Numbered from the stretch's first letter, positions 1 to 7,239 are shown. The stretch is 9,818 nt of DNA from an uncultured Bacilli bacterium (GCA_947628765.1 CANRBD010000044.1:1-9818), one strand, 5' to 3'. The notes: generated by a model from the sequence alone, not told the origin. Numbers and translations are program-made.

Positions 1-554
1 TTTAATTTTTCTAGTTTCAAGATAAAAGCTTTAAAATTTTTATTTTTTAAAGTCATATTAAAATCACCAGTTAAAATAATATTTTGATTATTTTTAACCA
101 TCTTTTCAATAATATTATATATTACATCTAACTGTTTAGCTTTTACTTTATAATTAGTATTATCCAAATGAGTATTTAAAAACACAAAATCTTGGCCACT
201 TGCTTTAGTAATAATTCTAGGAAAAGCACTACCTAACCATGGAAGTTTTATCGTTTCTGTACTTTTGATAAGTCCTTTTTTACTAATAATAGCATTCGTT
301 TCATTGGATAATGATACGGGAAAAAATCGGCCCACTTTTCCAAAACGGCCATCACCATATATGACGTAATCTTTTAAAAGAGGCATACATAAATCTAATT
401 TAGGTAAAGTCATTTCTTGCGTACCTAAAATATCAATATCATTTTCCATAATAAATTTGGCAAAAGTAAAACAATCGCTTTCATCTTTTAAGGTAAGATG
501 ATGGTGATAATTATTTTGAAAATTAAAAGTAGCAATAGTGATTACATCTTTCAT
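1..554 (-). CDS. Endonuclease/exonuclease/phosphatase family protein (3' end outside window)
   Basis: About 184 residues are readable from the ATG at 554 with no stop, so the gene runs off the left edge. Visible EEP-superfamily (DNase I-like fold) motifs, in order: a FNFQNN strand near residue 10, GTQEM with the metal-binding/catalytic Glu at about 47, LNTHLD at about 126-131 and LTGDFN at about 161-166. The final SDHxP-type motif would lie beyond the window. The family hydrolyses phosphodiester or phosphomonoester bonds in a Mg2+-dependent way; members cut DNA, RNA, phosphoinositides or sphingolipids, so the substrate cannot be named. No signal peptide is seen, so it is probably cytosolic. 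The start is supported by GAGGAG (561-566) placed 6 nt upstream, inside the end of msrAB. The 3-nt gap to the msrAB stop indicates one transcript and probably coupled translation. The family call is firm and the function open. Confidence 0.85.
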   Translation of the reverse strand, partial: MKDVITIATFNFQNNYHHHLTLKDESDCFTFAKFIMENDIDILGTQEMTLPKLDLCMPLLKDYVIYGDGRFGKVGRFFPVSLSNETNAIISKKGLIKSTETIKLPWLGSAFPRIITKASGQDFVFLNTHLDNTNYKVKAKQLDVIYNIIEKMVKNNQNIILTGDFNMTLKNKNFKAFILKLEKL

Positions 555-557
555 AAA

Positions 558-1451
558 TTACTCCTCATCTAAATATTTTAAATAATCTTTATAACCTTCT
601 TTAATCATATCTTTTTTCGGAATAAACCGCAAAGCTGCACTATTGATGCAGTAACGTTTCCCACCATGTTTTATTGGACCATCGTTAAAAACATGGCCTA
701 AATGATTATGACTATGCTTTGAAACAACTTCCGTTCTTAACATAAAATGGCTAAAATCTTTATGCTTTTCGATTTTTTCTTCATCGATTGGTTTGGTAAA
801 AGAAGGCCAACCACATAAATCATCGTATTTATCTTTTGAAGAAAATAAAGGTTCATTAGTATCAACATCAACATAAATACCTTCTTCAAAATTATCATAA
901 TAACGATTATCAAAAGCCGGTTCAGTTCCTTTTTGTTTAGTCACATAATATGTCATGTCTTTTTCAACTAACTTTTCAAATTTTTGTTTCGGAATATGAC
1001 AATAACCAAAAGGATTATGGGCTAAAAACTTTTGATGATATCGTTCAGCTCTTTTGAAATTTTTTAATTTTTGCACTTCCACGACAATATTAGCACCATA
1101 TTGCTTTTGTAAGTGTTCTAAAGAATTAATAATAATTTCGGCATCTTCTTTATCGGTATAATAAATACCGGTACGATATTGCACTCCCTTATCGTCACCT
1201 TGTTTATTTAAACTAGTGGGATCAATAATATTATAATAATATTCTAGCAATCTGTAAAGCGTTATCAATTTAGGATTATAAACTATATGAACTGTTTCCG
1301 CATGACCACTACCATTTAAAACATCACGATAACTTGGATTTTCACCTTTCCCGTTAGCATACCCGACTTCAGTTCCTATGACTCCATAAATTAAATCAAA
1401 ATACTTTTGAACACCCCAAAAACAACCACCAGCTAAATAAATTTCTTTCAC
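558..1451 (-). CDS. msrAB: Bifunctional peptide methionine sulfoxide reductase MsrA/MsrB
   Basis: The enzyme reduces the S (MsrA) and R (MsrB) epimers of methionine sulfoxide in proteins, recycled by thioredoxin. Counting from the longest frame (GTG at 1460), the MsrA domain has GGCFWG with catalytic Cys13, the GYC resolving Cys154, and spans about 5-160. The MsrB domain (about 168-290) has GTEPAFDN, CGWPSF with recycling Cys216 and RYCINSAALRF with catalytic Cys271. The two CxxC zinc pairs of zinc MsrB proteins are absent (VDVDTN and VVSKHSHN occupy those places), so this is the zinc-free form. There is no signal peptide, so it is cytosolic. I prefer the GTG at 1451 (297 aa, starting VKEIYLAGG like typical MsrA N-termini), because the GTG at 1460 lies inside the Shine-Dalgarno sequence GGGTGAT. 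It lies downstream of a terminator, so it probably has its own promoter, and it is followed after 3 nt by the EEP gene. Confidence 0.95.
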   Translation of the reverse strand: MKEIYLAGGCFWGVQKYFDLIYGVIGTEVGYANGKGENPSYRDVLNGSGHAETVHIVYNPKLITLYRLLEYYYNIIDPTSLNKQGDDKGVQYRTGIYYTDKEDAEIIINSLEHLQKQYGANIVVEVQKLKNFKRAERYHQKFLAHNPFGYCHIPKQKFEKLVEKDMTYYVTKQKGTEPAFDNRYYDNFEEGIYVDVDTNEPLFSSKDKYDDLCGWPSFTKPIDEEKIEKHKDFSHFMLRTEVVSKHSHNHLGHVFNDGPIKHGGKRYCINSAALRFIPKKDMIKEGYKDYLKYLDEE

Positions 1452-1455
1452 CGTT

Positions 1456-1462
1456 ATCACCC
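1456..1462 (-). promoter_or_regulatory. Ribosome binding site deciding the msrAB start
   Basis: GGGTGAT pairs with the 3' end of 16S rRNA and lies 4 nt before the GTG at 1451. It contains the upstream in-frame GTG (1460), which has no such sequence in front of it. An ATG at 1464 is out of frame. Confidence 0.6.
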
Positions 1463-1487
1463 ATTATTATTATGATAAAACCCAAAA

Positions 1488-1493
1488 ATTATA
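1488..1493 (-). promoter_or_regulatory. Possible -10 box for msrAB-EEP
   Basis: A perfect TATAAT stands between the terminator of the ABC gene and msrAB. At a 17-nt spacing the -35 position reads TTCATT, only a partial match and inside the terminator hairpin. A promoter is expected here because of that terminator, but the evidence is weak. Confidence 0.35.
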
Positions 1494-1497
1494 TAAC

Positions 1498-1526
1498 AAA
1501 AAAAGATGAAAATGAATTTTCATCTT
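1498..1526 (-). terminator. Rho-independent terminator of the ABC transporter gene
   Basis: On the minus strand AAGATGAAAA, loop TTCA, TTTTCATCTT forms a perfect 10-bp stem, followed by a run of seven T ending at 1498. The stem begins within the TAA stop codon (1525-1527). There is no T run on the other side, so it acts on the minus strand only. Confidence 0.85.
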
Positions 1527-3846
1527 ATTCAGTTCTAAGGGCTTCCACAGGATCTTTTTTAGAAGCAATATTAGCTGGAATTGCCCCACCAATTAATGTT
1601 AAAAGTAAACTTACAGCAATTAAGAATAATGCATGTAAAGGATTTAATTTCGCCACATCGGCCAAACCAGAAAGGTTTTCAATAATAATATTCGTTGGAA
1701 TTGTTAAAATATAAGCAATAACAATACCTAAAAGACCAGAGAATATTCCAATGATAAACGTTTCGGCATTAAAGACTCTTCTAATATCTTTTTTACGAGC
1801 GCCTAAAGCTCTTAAAATACCAATTTCTTTGGTTCTTTCTAAAACAGAAATATAAGTAATTATTCCAATCATAATAGAAGATACAACTAAAGAAATTGAT
1901 GAAAAGGCAATTAGAACAATCGTAATGGCATCCATAATACTACCAGTTAAAGATGAAATCATTTCGGCCATATCGGTATACTGTACAGTATCTTCTTCAT
2001 CCTTACCTTTATTATATTTATCTAAATAATCCGTAATATAATCTTTAGTGTCAAAATCAGATGGATAAATATAAATAGCCATTGGCAACACATCAGCACC
2101 TAAATATCCCATCATAATATCTTTGGTATTCATACTAGTAGGCGAATCATCAAAAGGCTGTCTAGTTAAAACATTATAGTCTTTGTCTTGCTGGGCTTTG
2201 ACAATTTCAGAATTCTTATTTTTTTCGATAACTAAATCAGCTAGGGAGCTAGTATAAGCAAGGGCACTGGTGTTGGTAAGAATTTCTTTATCCTCTTTAC
2301 CACGAATAATAGCCGTTACTTTAATACTAATACTGTCTTCATCATTATATAATTTTTCATAATCAGTTTTAGGTACAAAATTATTACCGATTTTTTGATA
2401 ATAATCATCATTTAAAACTAATTTTAACTCTTTATCCATAATATCGTCAAAACTAATTTTATCCGTTTCTGTAAAACCTAATTGTTTTAAAATTGAAGAA
2501 GATATTTGATTACGACTATTTACTTGTAAAATTAATCCCGGTTTTTTATTATCTAAAGAACCAGCTAAGACATCATAAGTATTATCGATAACTCCGGGCT
2601 CATCTTCATTAGGATTTTCAGGAAGTAATGACCATAGTTGAACACCATTATCACTCATAATACTAGTGTTCATCTCTTCTAGGCTATATTTATCGCCCTC
2701 TTTTTTTATCATATTCATCGATGTCCCTTTTTCATAAGCAAATCCAGCCACTTTAGTTTTATCGATTTTATTTAAATAATCGATAAAATCATCGTTTATT
2801 TTATTACTATGCACCATCGATTCCATAATATCCGGCTGCACATAGACTTCTTTTTTCTTTGGATATTTTTTTAAATCAGTATCACGCATATCATTTACCA
2901 TTTCTTCATCCATTTGCATCGCTTGATTGGCAATAATTACTGGTGACTGTGCGAGTGAATCATGTTCAAAATCTTCAACCTCCATATTAAAACCATTTGA
3001 AAGTGAAAGAATTAAAGCAATGCCAATAATACCAATACTAGAAGCAAAAGCTGTTAAAGCCGTACGCCCTTTTTTAGTTTTAATATTATTGAATGAAAGT
3101 TTTAAAGCAGTAATAAAACTCATAGCGGTTTTTTTAATTGAAAAACCTTTTAATTCTTTTTCATTTTGTTTAAGAGGATGAGAATCTTTAACAATTTCAC
3201 CATCTTTCATTTCCACAATCCGGCTAGCATAAGTTTTAGCCAAGTCGGGATTATGGGTAACCATAATTACTAATTTTTCTTTGGCAATTTCTTTAATTAA
3301 ATCCATAATTTGGATACTGGTCTTGGAATCTAAAGCCCCAGTTGGTTCATCAGCTAAAATAATATCTGGTTCATTGGCTAAAGCTCTAGCAATAGCCACT
3401 CTCTGCATCTGGCCTCCAGATAATTGATTGGGCTTTTTATGAGCATGTTCTTTTAGACCAACTTTTTTTAACAATTCTAATGCTTTTCGGCGTCTTTTTT
3501 TAGCCGAAATACCACTTAAAGTAAGACCAATTTCGACATTTTCTAAAATCGTAATGTGCGGAATTAAATTATAATTTTGAAAAATAAAACCTACTGAATT
3601 ATTACGATAAGCATCCCATTCACTTGCTTTAAAATTTTTCGTTGATTTACCATTAATAATTAAATCACCGCTATCATATTTATCTAAACCACCAATAACA
3701 TTAAGCAAGGTAGTTTTACCACTACCAGAAGGGCCTAAAACTGCAACAAATTCATTTTCACGAAATTCCAAATTTATATCTTTTAATGCATGTTGCGTAA
3801 AATTACCAGTTTTATAACTTTTTTTAATTTTGATTAATTTAAGCAT
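1525..3846 (-). CDS. MacB-type ABC transporter, fused ATPase and FtsX-like permease
   Basis: A 773-residue single-chain half-transporter. The ATPase (about 1-225) shows Walker A GPSGSGKT (38-45), Q-loop Gln90, signature LSGGQ (142-146), Walker B IILADEP (162-168), D-loop ALD (171-173) and H-loop His198. It is followed by a first membrane helix (about 264-284), a large hydrophilic, presumably extracytoplasmic segment (about 285-638), and three helices (about 640-668, 695-718, 738-757). The coupling motif ERTKEIGILRALGA (670-683) and the ending IASKKDPVEALR are typical of FtsX-like permeases (PF02687). Such proteins dimerise and use ATP for mechanotransmission or export of peptides, lipoproteins or drugs rather than bulk transport. 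No membrane-fusion partner, histidine kinase or response regulator is next to it, so the substrate is unknown. The start is the ATG at 3846 with GAGGTGAT 3 nt upstream (3850-3857). The gene lies between two terminators and is probably monocistronic. Confidence 0.93.
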   Translation of the reverse strand: MLKLIKIKKSYKTGNFTQHALKDINLEFRENEFVAVLGPSGSGKTTLLNVIGGLDKYDSGDLIINGKSTKNFKASEWDAYRNNSVGFIFQNYNLIPHITILENVEIGLTLSGISAKKRRRKALELLKKVGLKEHAHKKPNQLSGGQMQRVAIARALANEPDIILADEPTGALDSKTSIQIMDLIKEIAKEKLVIMVTHNPDLAKTYASRIVEMKDGEIVKDSHPLKQNEKELKGFSIKKTAMSFITALKLSFNNIKTKKGRTALTAFASSIGIIGIALILSLSNGFNMEVEDFEHDSLAQSPVIIANQAMQMDEEMVNDMRDTDLKKYPKKKEVYVQPDIMESMVHSNKINDDFIDYLNKIDKTKVAGFAYEKGTSMNMIKKEGDKYSLEEMNTSIMSDNGVQLWSLLPENPNEDEPGVIDNTYDVLAGSLDNKKPGLILQVNSRNQISSSILKQLGFTETDKISFDDIMDKELKLVLNDDYYQKIGNNFVPKTDYEKLYNDEDSISIKVTAIIRGKEDKEILTNTSALAYTSSLADLVIEKNKNSEIVKAQQDKDYNVLTRQPFDDSPTSMNTKDIMMGYLGADVLPMAIYIYPSDFDTKDYITDYLDKYNKGKDEEDTVQYTDMAEMISSLTGSIMDAITIVLIAFSSISLVVSSIMIGIITYISVLERTKEIGILRALGARKKDIRRVFNAETFIIGIFSGLLGIVIAYILTIPTNIIIENLSGLADVAKLNPLHALFLIAVSLLLTLIGGAIPANIASKKDPVEALRTE

Positions 3847-3865
3847 ATCATCACCTCATTATTTA

Positions 3866-3871
3866 ATTATA
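3866..3871 (-). promoter_or_regulatory. Possible -10 box for the ABC transporter gene
   Basis: A perfect TATAAT lies 8 nt before the ribosome site GAGGTGAT. The best -35 match is GTGATT at 18-nt spacing, inside the upstream terminator arm, which is poor. The terminator just upstream implies that some promoter must be here unless read-through supplies transcription. Confidence 0.35.
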
Positions 3872-3877
3872 TTCTTT

Positions 3878-3924
3878 GAAAATAAAGAGAATCACTATGC
3901 CACTTGTCTCATACGTGATTCTCT
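3878..3924 (-). terminator. Rho-independent terminator of the GH25-like gene
   Basis: On the minus strand AGAGAATCAC (3924-3915) pairs with GTGATTCTCT (3895-3886), a perfect 10-bp stem. It extends by four more pairs (TATG/CATA) after a one-base bulge, leaving a 10-nt loop. The sequence TTTATTTTC follows; the T tract is interrupted by one A. The last codons and the TAG stop (3895-3897) are inside the hairpin. Confidence 0.75.
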
Positions 3925-5202
3925 AATTTGCTTTTTTGGAATATCCACCAAATTAGTTTGAAGTTCACGATCAAAAATCGTTATAATATCTGTATCACTA
4001 CTTGGATTCATATATATAATATCGTCTTCTTCTTTCGCTAATGATTTTTGTTTTGGTGTTACACATTTTAAAATTGGATAATTATTAATTGCTTCTATTT
4101 GTTCTTTAATGTTCCCATAAGTATCGATATCCATACATAAAATTGGATAAAATTCGCTATCTCTTAAAATATCGCATATTTTTAAAGCTGCTGTAATAGT
4201 TTCATTAATAGCAGTTTTATTTTTTAAATTATCATTTATATAATCATTGTTAAGCTCATAAATAACACAGTTTGTAACATCACAAGAATTCAATAATTTA
4301 ATCATCTTCATGGCTTCTTTAATCGCTTGTTCAATATTAGTGGCTTTTCCACCGATAAATGACCCAATAGCTGTATCAGGAATATTTTCCCTTAAAATAT
4401 CTATATTATCGCGGAAGATACCATCGCCATGTTTTACACTAGCACACGAAGCAATAATAAGAGGTTGATTGCGATAAATACCACAATCATCTTTATCGAT
4501 AGAAGCACTATCTGGTATTTTATGGATTGTCATTTTATCTTGAACAATATCTACAGGAATAGCATCAGGTACGGGTTCATCATGCTTTTCGAGTTTTATT
4601 CTTACGGCGGCTACACGATTATCATCCTTTTTAGTAGGTTTATTTATTGAAGGCGTTGCTGCCGTTACAGATAGCTTAGGCATCTGTGGTTCTACAGTAG
4701 CATGCTTTAAATGCATTAATTCTTGTGGATTATCGATTTTAATACTGGTACGATTTACTGTAATTGGTGAAACATTTTTGTTTCTTTCGGCTTCTATTTT
4801 CACCGCATTATAACTAGAAATTATTCTTTCTAAAGCTCTAGCATAAGCTACAGAATTATAATCAATAGGAATTTTAATTATATTCGTTCCTACCACAACT
4901 TCATCTTCGCTAATCTGTGAAATAATTCCTTCTCTTTTACCAACATTATAAATATGGTTTACTTTTAATTGTAAAGAATCTAAACATAACTGATATACTT
5001 TAAGCCAAGCATTTTTCCATTCGGTTTTGCTATCAGAAATTTTTGGAATCTCAATTTGTTTAATACCTTTAACTGTATTAATAATTACTGTACGATTTTC
5101 ACAACGCACAATATCATTAGGAGTTTTTAATTTTTTACTAATCCAACCACTAATGGAATCAAAATCAATAGTATTTTGTTCATTAATTCTTTCATTGTTC
5201 AT
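3895..5202 (-). CDS. Hypothetical cytosolic protein with a degenerate GH25-like C-terminal domain
   Basis: 435 residues from the preferred ATG at 5202; no signal peptide or membrane helix. I know no named family for the N-terminal half (about 1-150: a Trp/Lys-rich start, then a segment with KREGIISQISEDEVVVG and a predicted helix). A polar, Pro/Lys-rich linker (about 150-240) follows. The last ~185 residues resemble the order of elements in GH25 lysozymes: a strand PLIIASCAS, then IGSFIGGKATNIEQAIKEA (like the xGxYxFxxATNxxEAxxEA helix region), then a strand VIYELNND where the catalytic DxE (YYDIE-like) would be, a helix and strand DILRDSEFYPILCMD, and a last strand DIIYMNP. The Asp and Glu of DxE appear to be replaced by Glu and Asn, so catalysis is unlikely. 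This is inference from pattern, not a search. Start: GGGTGAT sits 3 nt before ATG 5202. An in-frame ATG at 5238 overlaps the promoter's -10 region and has no ribosome site. Confidence 0.8.
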   Translation of the reverse strand: MNNERINEQNTIDFDSISGWISKKLKTPNDIVRCENRTVIINTVKGIKQIEIPKISDSKTEWKNAWLKVYQLCLDSLQLKVNHIYNVGKREGIISQISEDEVVVGTNIIKIPIDYNSVAYARALERIISSYNAVKIEAERNKNVSPITVNRTSIKIDNPQELMHLKHATVEPQMPKLSVTAATPSINKPTKKDDNRVAAVRIKLEKHDEPVPDAIPVDIVQDKMTIHKIPDSASIDKDDCGIYRNQPLIIASCASVKHGDGIFRDNIDILRENIPDTAIGSFIGGKATNIEQAIKEAMKMIKLLNSCDVTNCVIYELNNDYINDNLKNKTAINETITAALKICDILRDSEFYPILCMDIDTYGNIKEQIEAINNYPILKCVTPKQKSLAKEEDDIIYMNPSSDTDIITIFDRELQTNLVDIPKKQIRESRMRQVA

Positions 5203-5205
5203 ATT

Positions 5206-5212
5206 ATCACCC
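5206..5212 (-). promoter_or_regulatory. Ribosome binding site deciding the start at 5202
   Basis: GGGTGAT is 3 nt before the ATG at 5202, the same geometry as the GAGGTGAT site of the ABC gene. Only about 20 nt separate it from the predicted transcription start, so the leader is very short and the upstream ATG at 5238 would not be transcribed. Confidence 0.7.
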
Positions 5213-5229
5213 GCTATACTCCTAATTAA

Positions 5230-5258
5230 ATTATACATTTATTTTACAGCTAAATCAA
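5230..5258 (-). promoter_or_regulatory. SigA-type promoter of the GH25-like gene
   Basis: -35 TTGATT (5258-5253), 17-nt spacer, -10 TATAAT (5235-5230). Transcription should begin near 5223. It lies just downstream of the terminator of the preceding gene, as expected for an independent unit. The repeat ATTTGTT occurs twice at 10-nt spacing (5257-5273), overlapping the -35. Confidence 0.65.
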
Positions 5259-5299
5259 CAAATGTAAACAAATTTCGATATTTTTTTTTAAAATTAATG

Positions 5300-5327
5300 A
5301 AAAAAACAAGGATTTTATTCCTTGTTT
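5300..5327 (-). terminator. Rho-independent terminator of the DUF1292/coiled-coil operon
   Basis: Minus strand: AAACAAGGA, loop ATAAAA, TCCTTGTTT, a perfect 9-bp stem running into seven T (5306-5300). The TAA stop (5315-5317) lies in the loop, so the last residues NANKE are encoded by the 5' arm and the bases just before it. Confidence 0.88.
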
Positions 5328-6979
5328 GCATTTTTCTTTTCACCTTTAACTTCTTTAACAATTCCAAGTACAGTATTTAATTTTTCTTCGAAGACTTTAA
5401 TCTTATCAGCTTGATCACTTACAACTTGTTCTAAATCTTTAATTGTATTATCTCTTTCGGCAAGAGTTTCTTTAAGATTTTTATTTTCACCCATCAAATC
5501 TTCGATATGACTAGCTTGGTCTTTAATATTGTTAGTTAAAGATTCATTTAATCTTTGCGTTTGTACTTTTTCAACTCTATCGATTTCAATTTGTTCAGTA
5601 GCTTTTAAAGTTTGATTAGTAAGTTCTTCAGTAGTACTCACATATTCTTTAGATAACTTATCAATAGTTTTTGTAAATTCTTTGCTTAATGAAACAATTT
5701 TCTTATTAAGACGTTTATTTTCAGCCGTTATCTTATTATACTGAGTGGTTCTTTTTGAACTAAAATCTTTTTCAGTTAAATATCCTTTAACTCTAGTTAA
5801 ATTTTCGATTTCATCTGGAGTTAAAGCTTCCTTATCATAATGTTGTTGTGCGAACGCAAATGTATAATCGTTATAATCAACAAATAAAGTTAAATTCTTT
5901 AAATCTCTTGGTGTTGAAGTATCAGGCATTTTAGGTTCGACATCTAATTCGTTATAAATACTATGTAATTTATCTTCAGAATCCATTGGTTCTGGAACGG
6001 CAATCTTAGGAAATTCATTTTTCACTTCTTCATGGATTTCTTGTTCAAGTCCACCACTTACAGCTACATCATCCTTAGGATTTTCATGTTCCACAGTTGT
6101 TTCCTCCCCTTCGTTTTCTTCTACTTCTTCATTTTCTTTAACTTCTGTTTCAACATTAATTGGTTCTTCATTTATAACTATAGGTTCGATAATCTTTGGT
6201 TCTTCTTCCTCTGGGGTTTCATATACAGGCTCTACTGGCGCTGGCTCGCTCACTGGTTCATACACTGGTTCTACTGGAGCTGGTTCATCAGTTTGCTCAT
6301 ATGCTGGTTCTACTGGCTCTGGCTCATTAGTCTGTTCATATGATGGTTCCGGCGTAGCAACTGGAGCTGGCTCAATAGTTGGCGCTGGTTCCATAACTGG
6401 CTCAGATACAGTGTTTTCTGGTTGTGGTTCAGAACTATCTTCTTGCTGATGTAAACCATTCCAAATCGCCTCAATATCCTGATTAGAAAGCTTAGGACCT
6501 ACATTTTCACTAGGTTCATTAACATCACTAGCTGGTACAAAAGATTCTTGTTCTTTATAGTTACTTGTAATATTATTATCCATAGGTACTGAATTATCAA
6601 CTACATTATTTAAAGCATCTGTTTCAGCTTTAGGGAATGTTTTCATTTGAACTCCGACTTTATTAGCCGCGTTTTGTTTTTTAGATAAACTGTTCATCTT
6701 ACTTTCGAAATTACTGTTATCGAAAACTAATCTTTCAATTTCTCTTTGTAAAGATTTTATTCTTCTGATAGCCTCTCTCGATTCTCTTTTATCTTCGCTA
6801 TTTACGACTCCTTGTAAAGAAGAAATTTCAGCATTTTTGGTATCTATTAACTTTTGGTTTGTGGCAATTTCATCATTATAATCATTAATGCTTTTTTGTC
6901 TTTGGTTATAAAAGTTTAGGTCGTTACGCATATCACTATTAATTTTTACAGCTTTACTGCTTACATATGATATATTCAT
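5315..6979 (-). CDS. Hypothetical coiled-coil protein with Pro/Glu repeat region
   Basis: 554 residues, strongly acidic overall, with no signal peptide and no membrane helix, so probably cytosolic. Visible layout: an N-terminal coiled coil (about 17-105, charged heptad-like stretches such as IRRIKSLQREIERL); a polar linker with a short GPKLSNQDIEAIWNGL segment (161-176); a Pro/Glu-rich region (about 184-275) holding a 13-residue tandem repeat; a very acidic stretch (280-300); a segment of more balanced composition (about 336-405, LTLFVDYNDYTFAFAQQH) that could fold; and a long C-terminal coiled coil (about 410-545). This resembles scaffold or cytoskeleton-like architecture, but no family is recognised and no function is claimed. 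The ATG shares its A with the TAA stop of the DUF1292 gene (TAATG), with only a weak GAG-containing ribosome site, so translation is probably by re-initiation and tied to that gene. A terminator ends the unit. Confidence 0.85.
   Translation of the reverse strand: MNISYVSSKAVKINSDMRNDLNFYNQRQKSINDYNDEIATNQKLIDTKNAEISSLQGVVNSEDKRESREAIRRIKSLQREIERLVFDNSNFESKMNSLSKKQNAANKVGVQMKTFPKAETDALNNVVDNSVPMDNNITSNYKEQESFVPASDVNEPSENVGPKLSNQDIEAIWNGLHQQEDSSEPQPENTVSEPVMEPAPTIEPAPVATPEPSYEQTNEPEPVEPAYEQTDEPAPVEPVYEPVSEPAPVEPVYETPEEEEPKIIEPIVINEEPINVETEVKENEEVEENEGEETTVEHENPKDDVAVSGGLEQEIHEEVKNEFPKIAVPEPMDSEDKLHSIYNELDVEPKMPDTSTPRDLKNLTLFVDYNDYTFAFAQQHYDKEALTPDEIENLTRVKGYLTEKDFSSKRTTQYNKITAENKRLNKKIVSLSKEFTKTIDKLSKEYVSTTEELTNQTLKATEQIEIDRVEKVQTQRLNESLTNNIKDQASHIEDLMGENKNLKETLAERDNTIKDLEQVVSDQADKIKVFEEKLNTVLGIVKEVKGEKKNANKE
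6212..6346 (-). repeat. 39-bp tandem repeat coding for 13-residue PxYExxxEPxPVE units
   Basis: Three full units and a partial fourth inside the 554-aa protein: PSYEQTNEPEPVE (212-224), PAYEQTDEPAPVE (225-237), PVYEPVSEPAPVE (238-250) and PVYETP (251-256). More degenerate EPAP units precede it (197-207). The length is likely to vary between strains. Confidence 0.85.
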
Positions 6980-7239
6980 TATACTTGCTCGTTTCTAATA
7001 ATTTCACGCATAACTTCTTTAACAGTTTCCCAATCTTCATCAGGCATTGTTTCTAATTTATAACCACCATCTGCTTCTTCAAGAATTGATGCATGTATTG
7101 TTTCCATGTCGTTAGCATCTTTTTCCCCAAAAGTATATAGAATATAGTTTTTTCCAGTTCTTTCTAAACTAAAATATAAAAGTACTTGAGCTTCAATGTT
7201 TTCCCCTTTTTCATTAAGGACATTAATTTTGTTGTTCAC
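6979..7239 (-). CDS. DUF1292 family protein
   Basis: 86 residues, acidic and without a membrane segment. The pattern fits DUF1292 (PF06949, YrzB-like small Firmicutes proteins): a first strand INVLNEKGENIEAQVL, then YFSLERTGKNYILYTF, then a strand with a short acidic turn (IHASILEEADGGYKLETM), and a C-terminal helix DWETVKEVMREII. The biochemical role of the family is not known. It starts with GTG at 7239, supported by a strong AGGAGGG (7247-7253) 7 nt upstream. It is the first gene of a unit driven by the promoter at 7266-7294, and its TAA overlaps the ATG of the coiled-coil gene by one base, so the two are very likely made in linked amounts and may work together. Family call good; function unknown. 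Confidence 0.85.
   Translation of the reverse strand: MNNKINVLNEKGENIEAQVLLYFSLERTGKNYILYTFGEKDANDMETIHASILEEADGGYKLETMPDEDWETVKEVMREIIRNEQV

Noticed and set aside
1472..1714. Plus-strand frame of 80 codons beginning in the msrAB/ABC gap
   Set aside because: It runs through the terminator and the FtsX-like C-terminus in antisense; no ribosome site.
2927..3181. Plus-strand frame of 84 codons within the ABC gene
   Set aside because: Antisense to the first membrane helix region of a clear transporter gene; no homology seen.
5203..5238. ATG at 5238 as the start of the GH25-like gene
   Set aside because: It overlaps the region just upstream of the -10 box, has no ribosome site and would not be on the transcript.
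5027..5380. Plus-strand frame of 117 codons with hydrophobic runs
   Set aside because: It covers the 5' end of one gene, a promoter and a terminator of well-supported minus-strand genes; hydrophobicity comes from the AT-rich antisense strand.
6032..6343. Plus-strand frame of 103 codons, rich in Phe and Trp
   Set aside because: It is the complement of the Glu/Pro-rich codons of the 554-aa gene, which yields Trp/Phe-rich shadows. No ribosome site and no recognisable domain.
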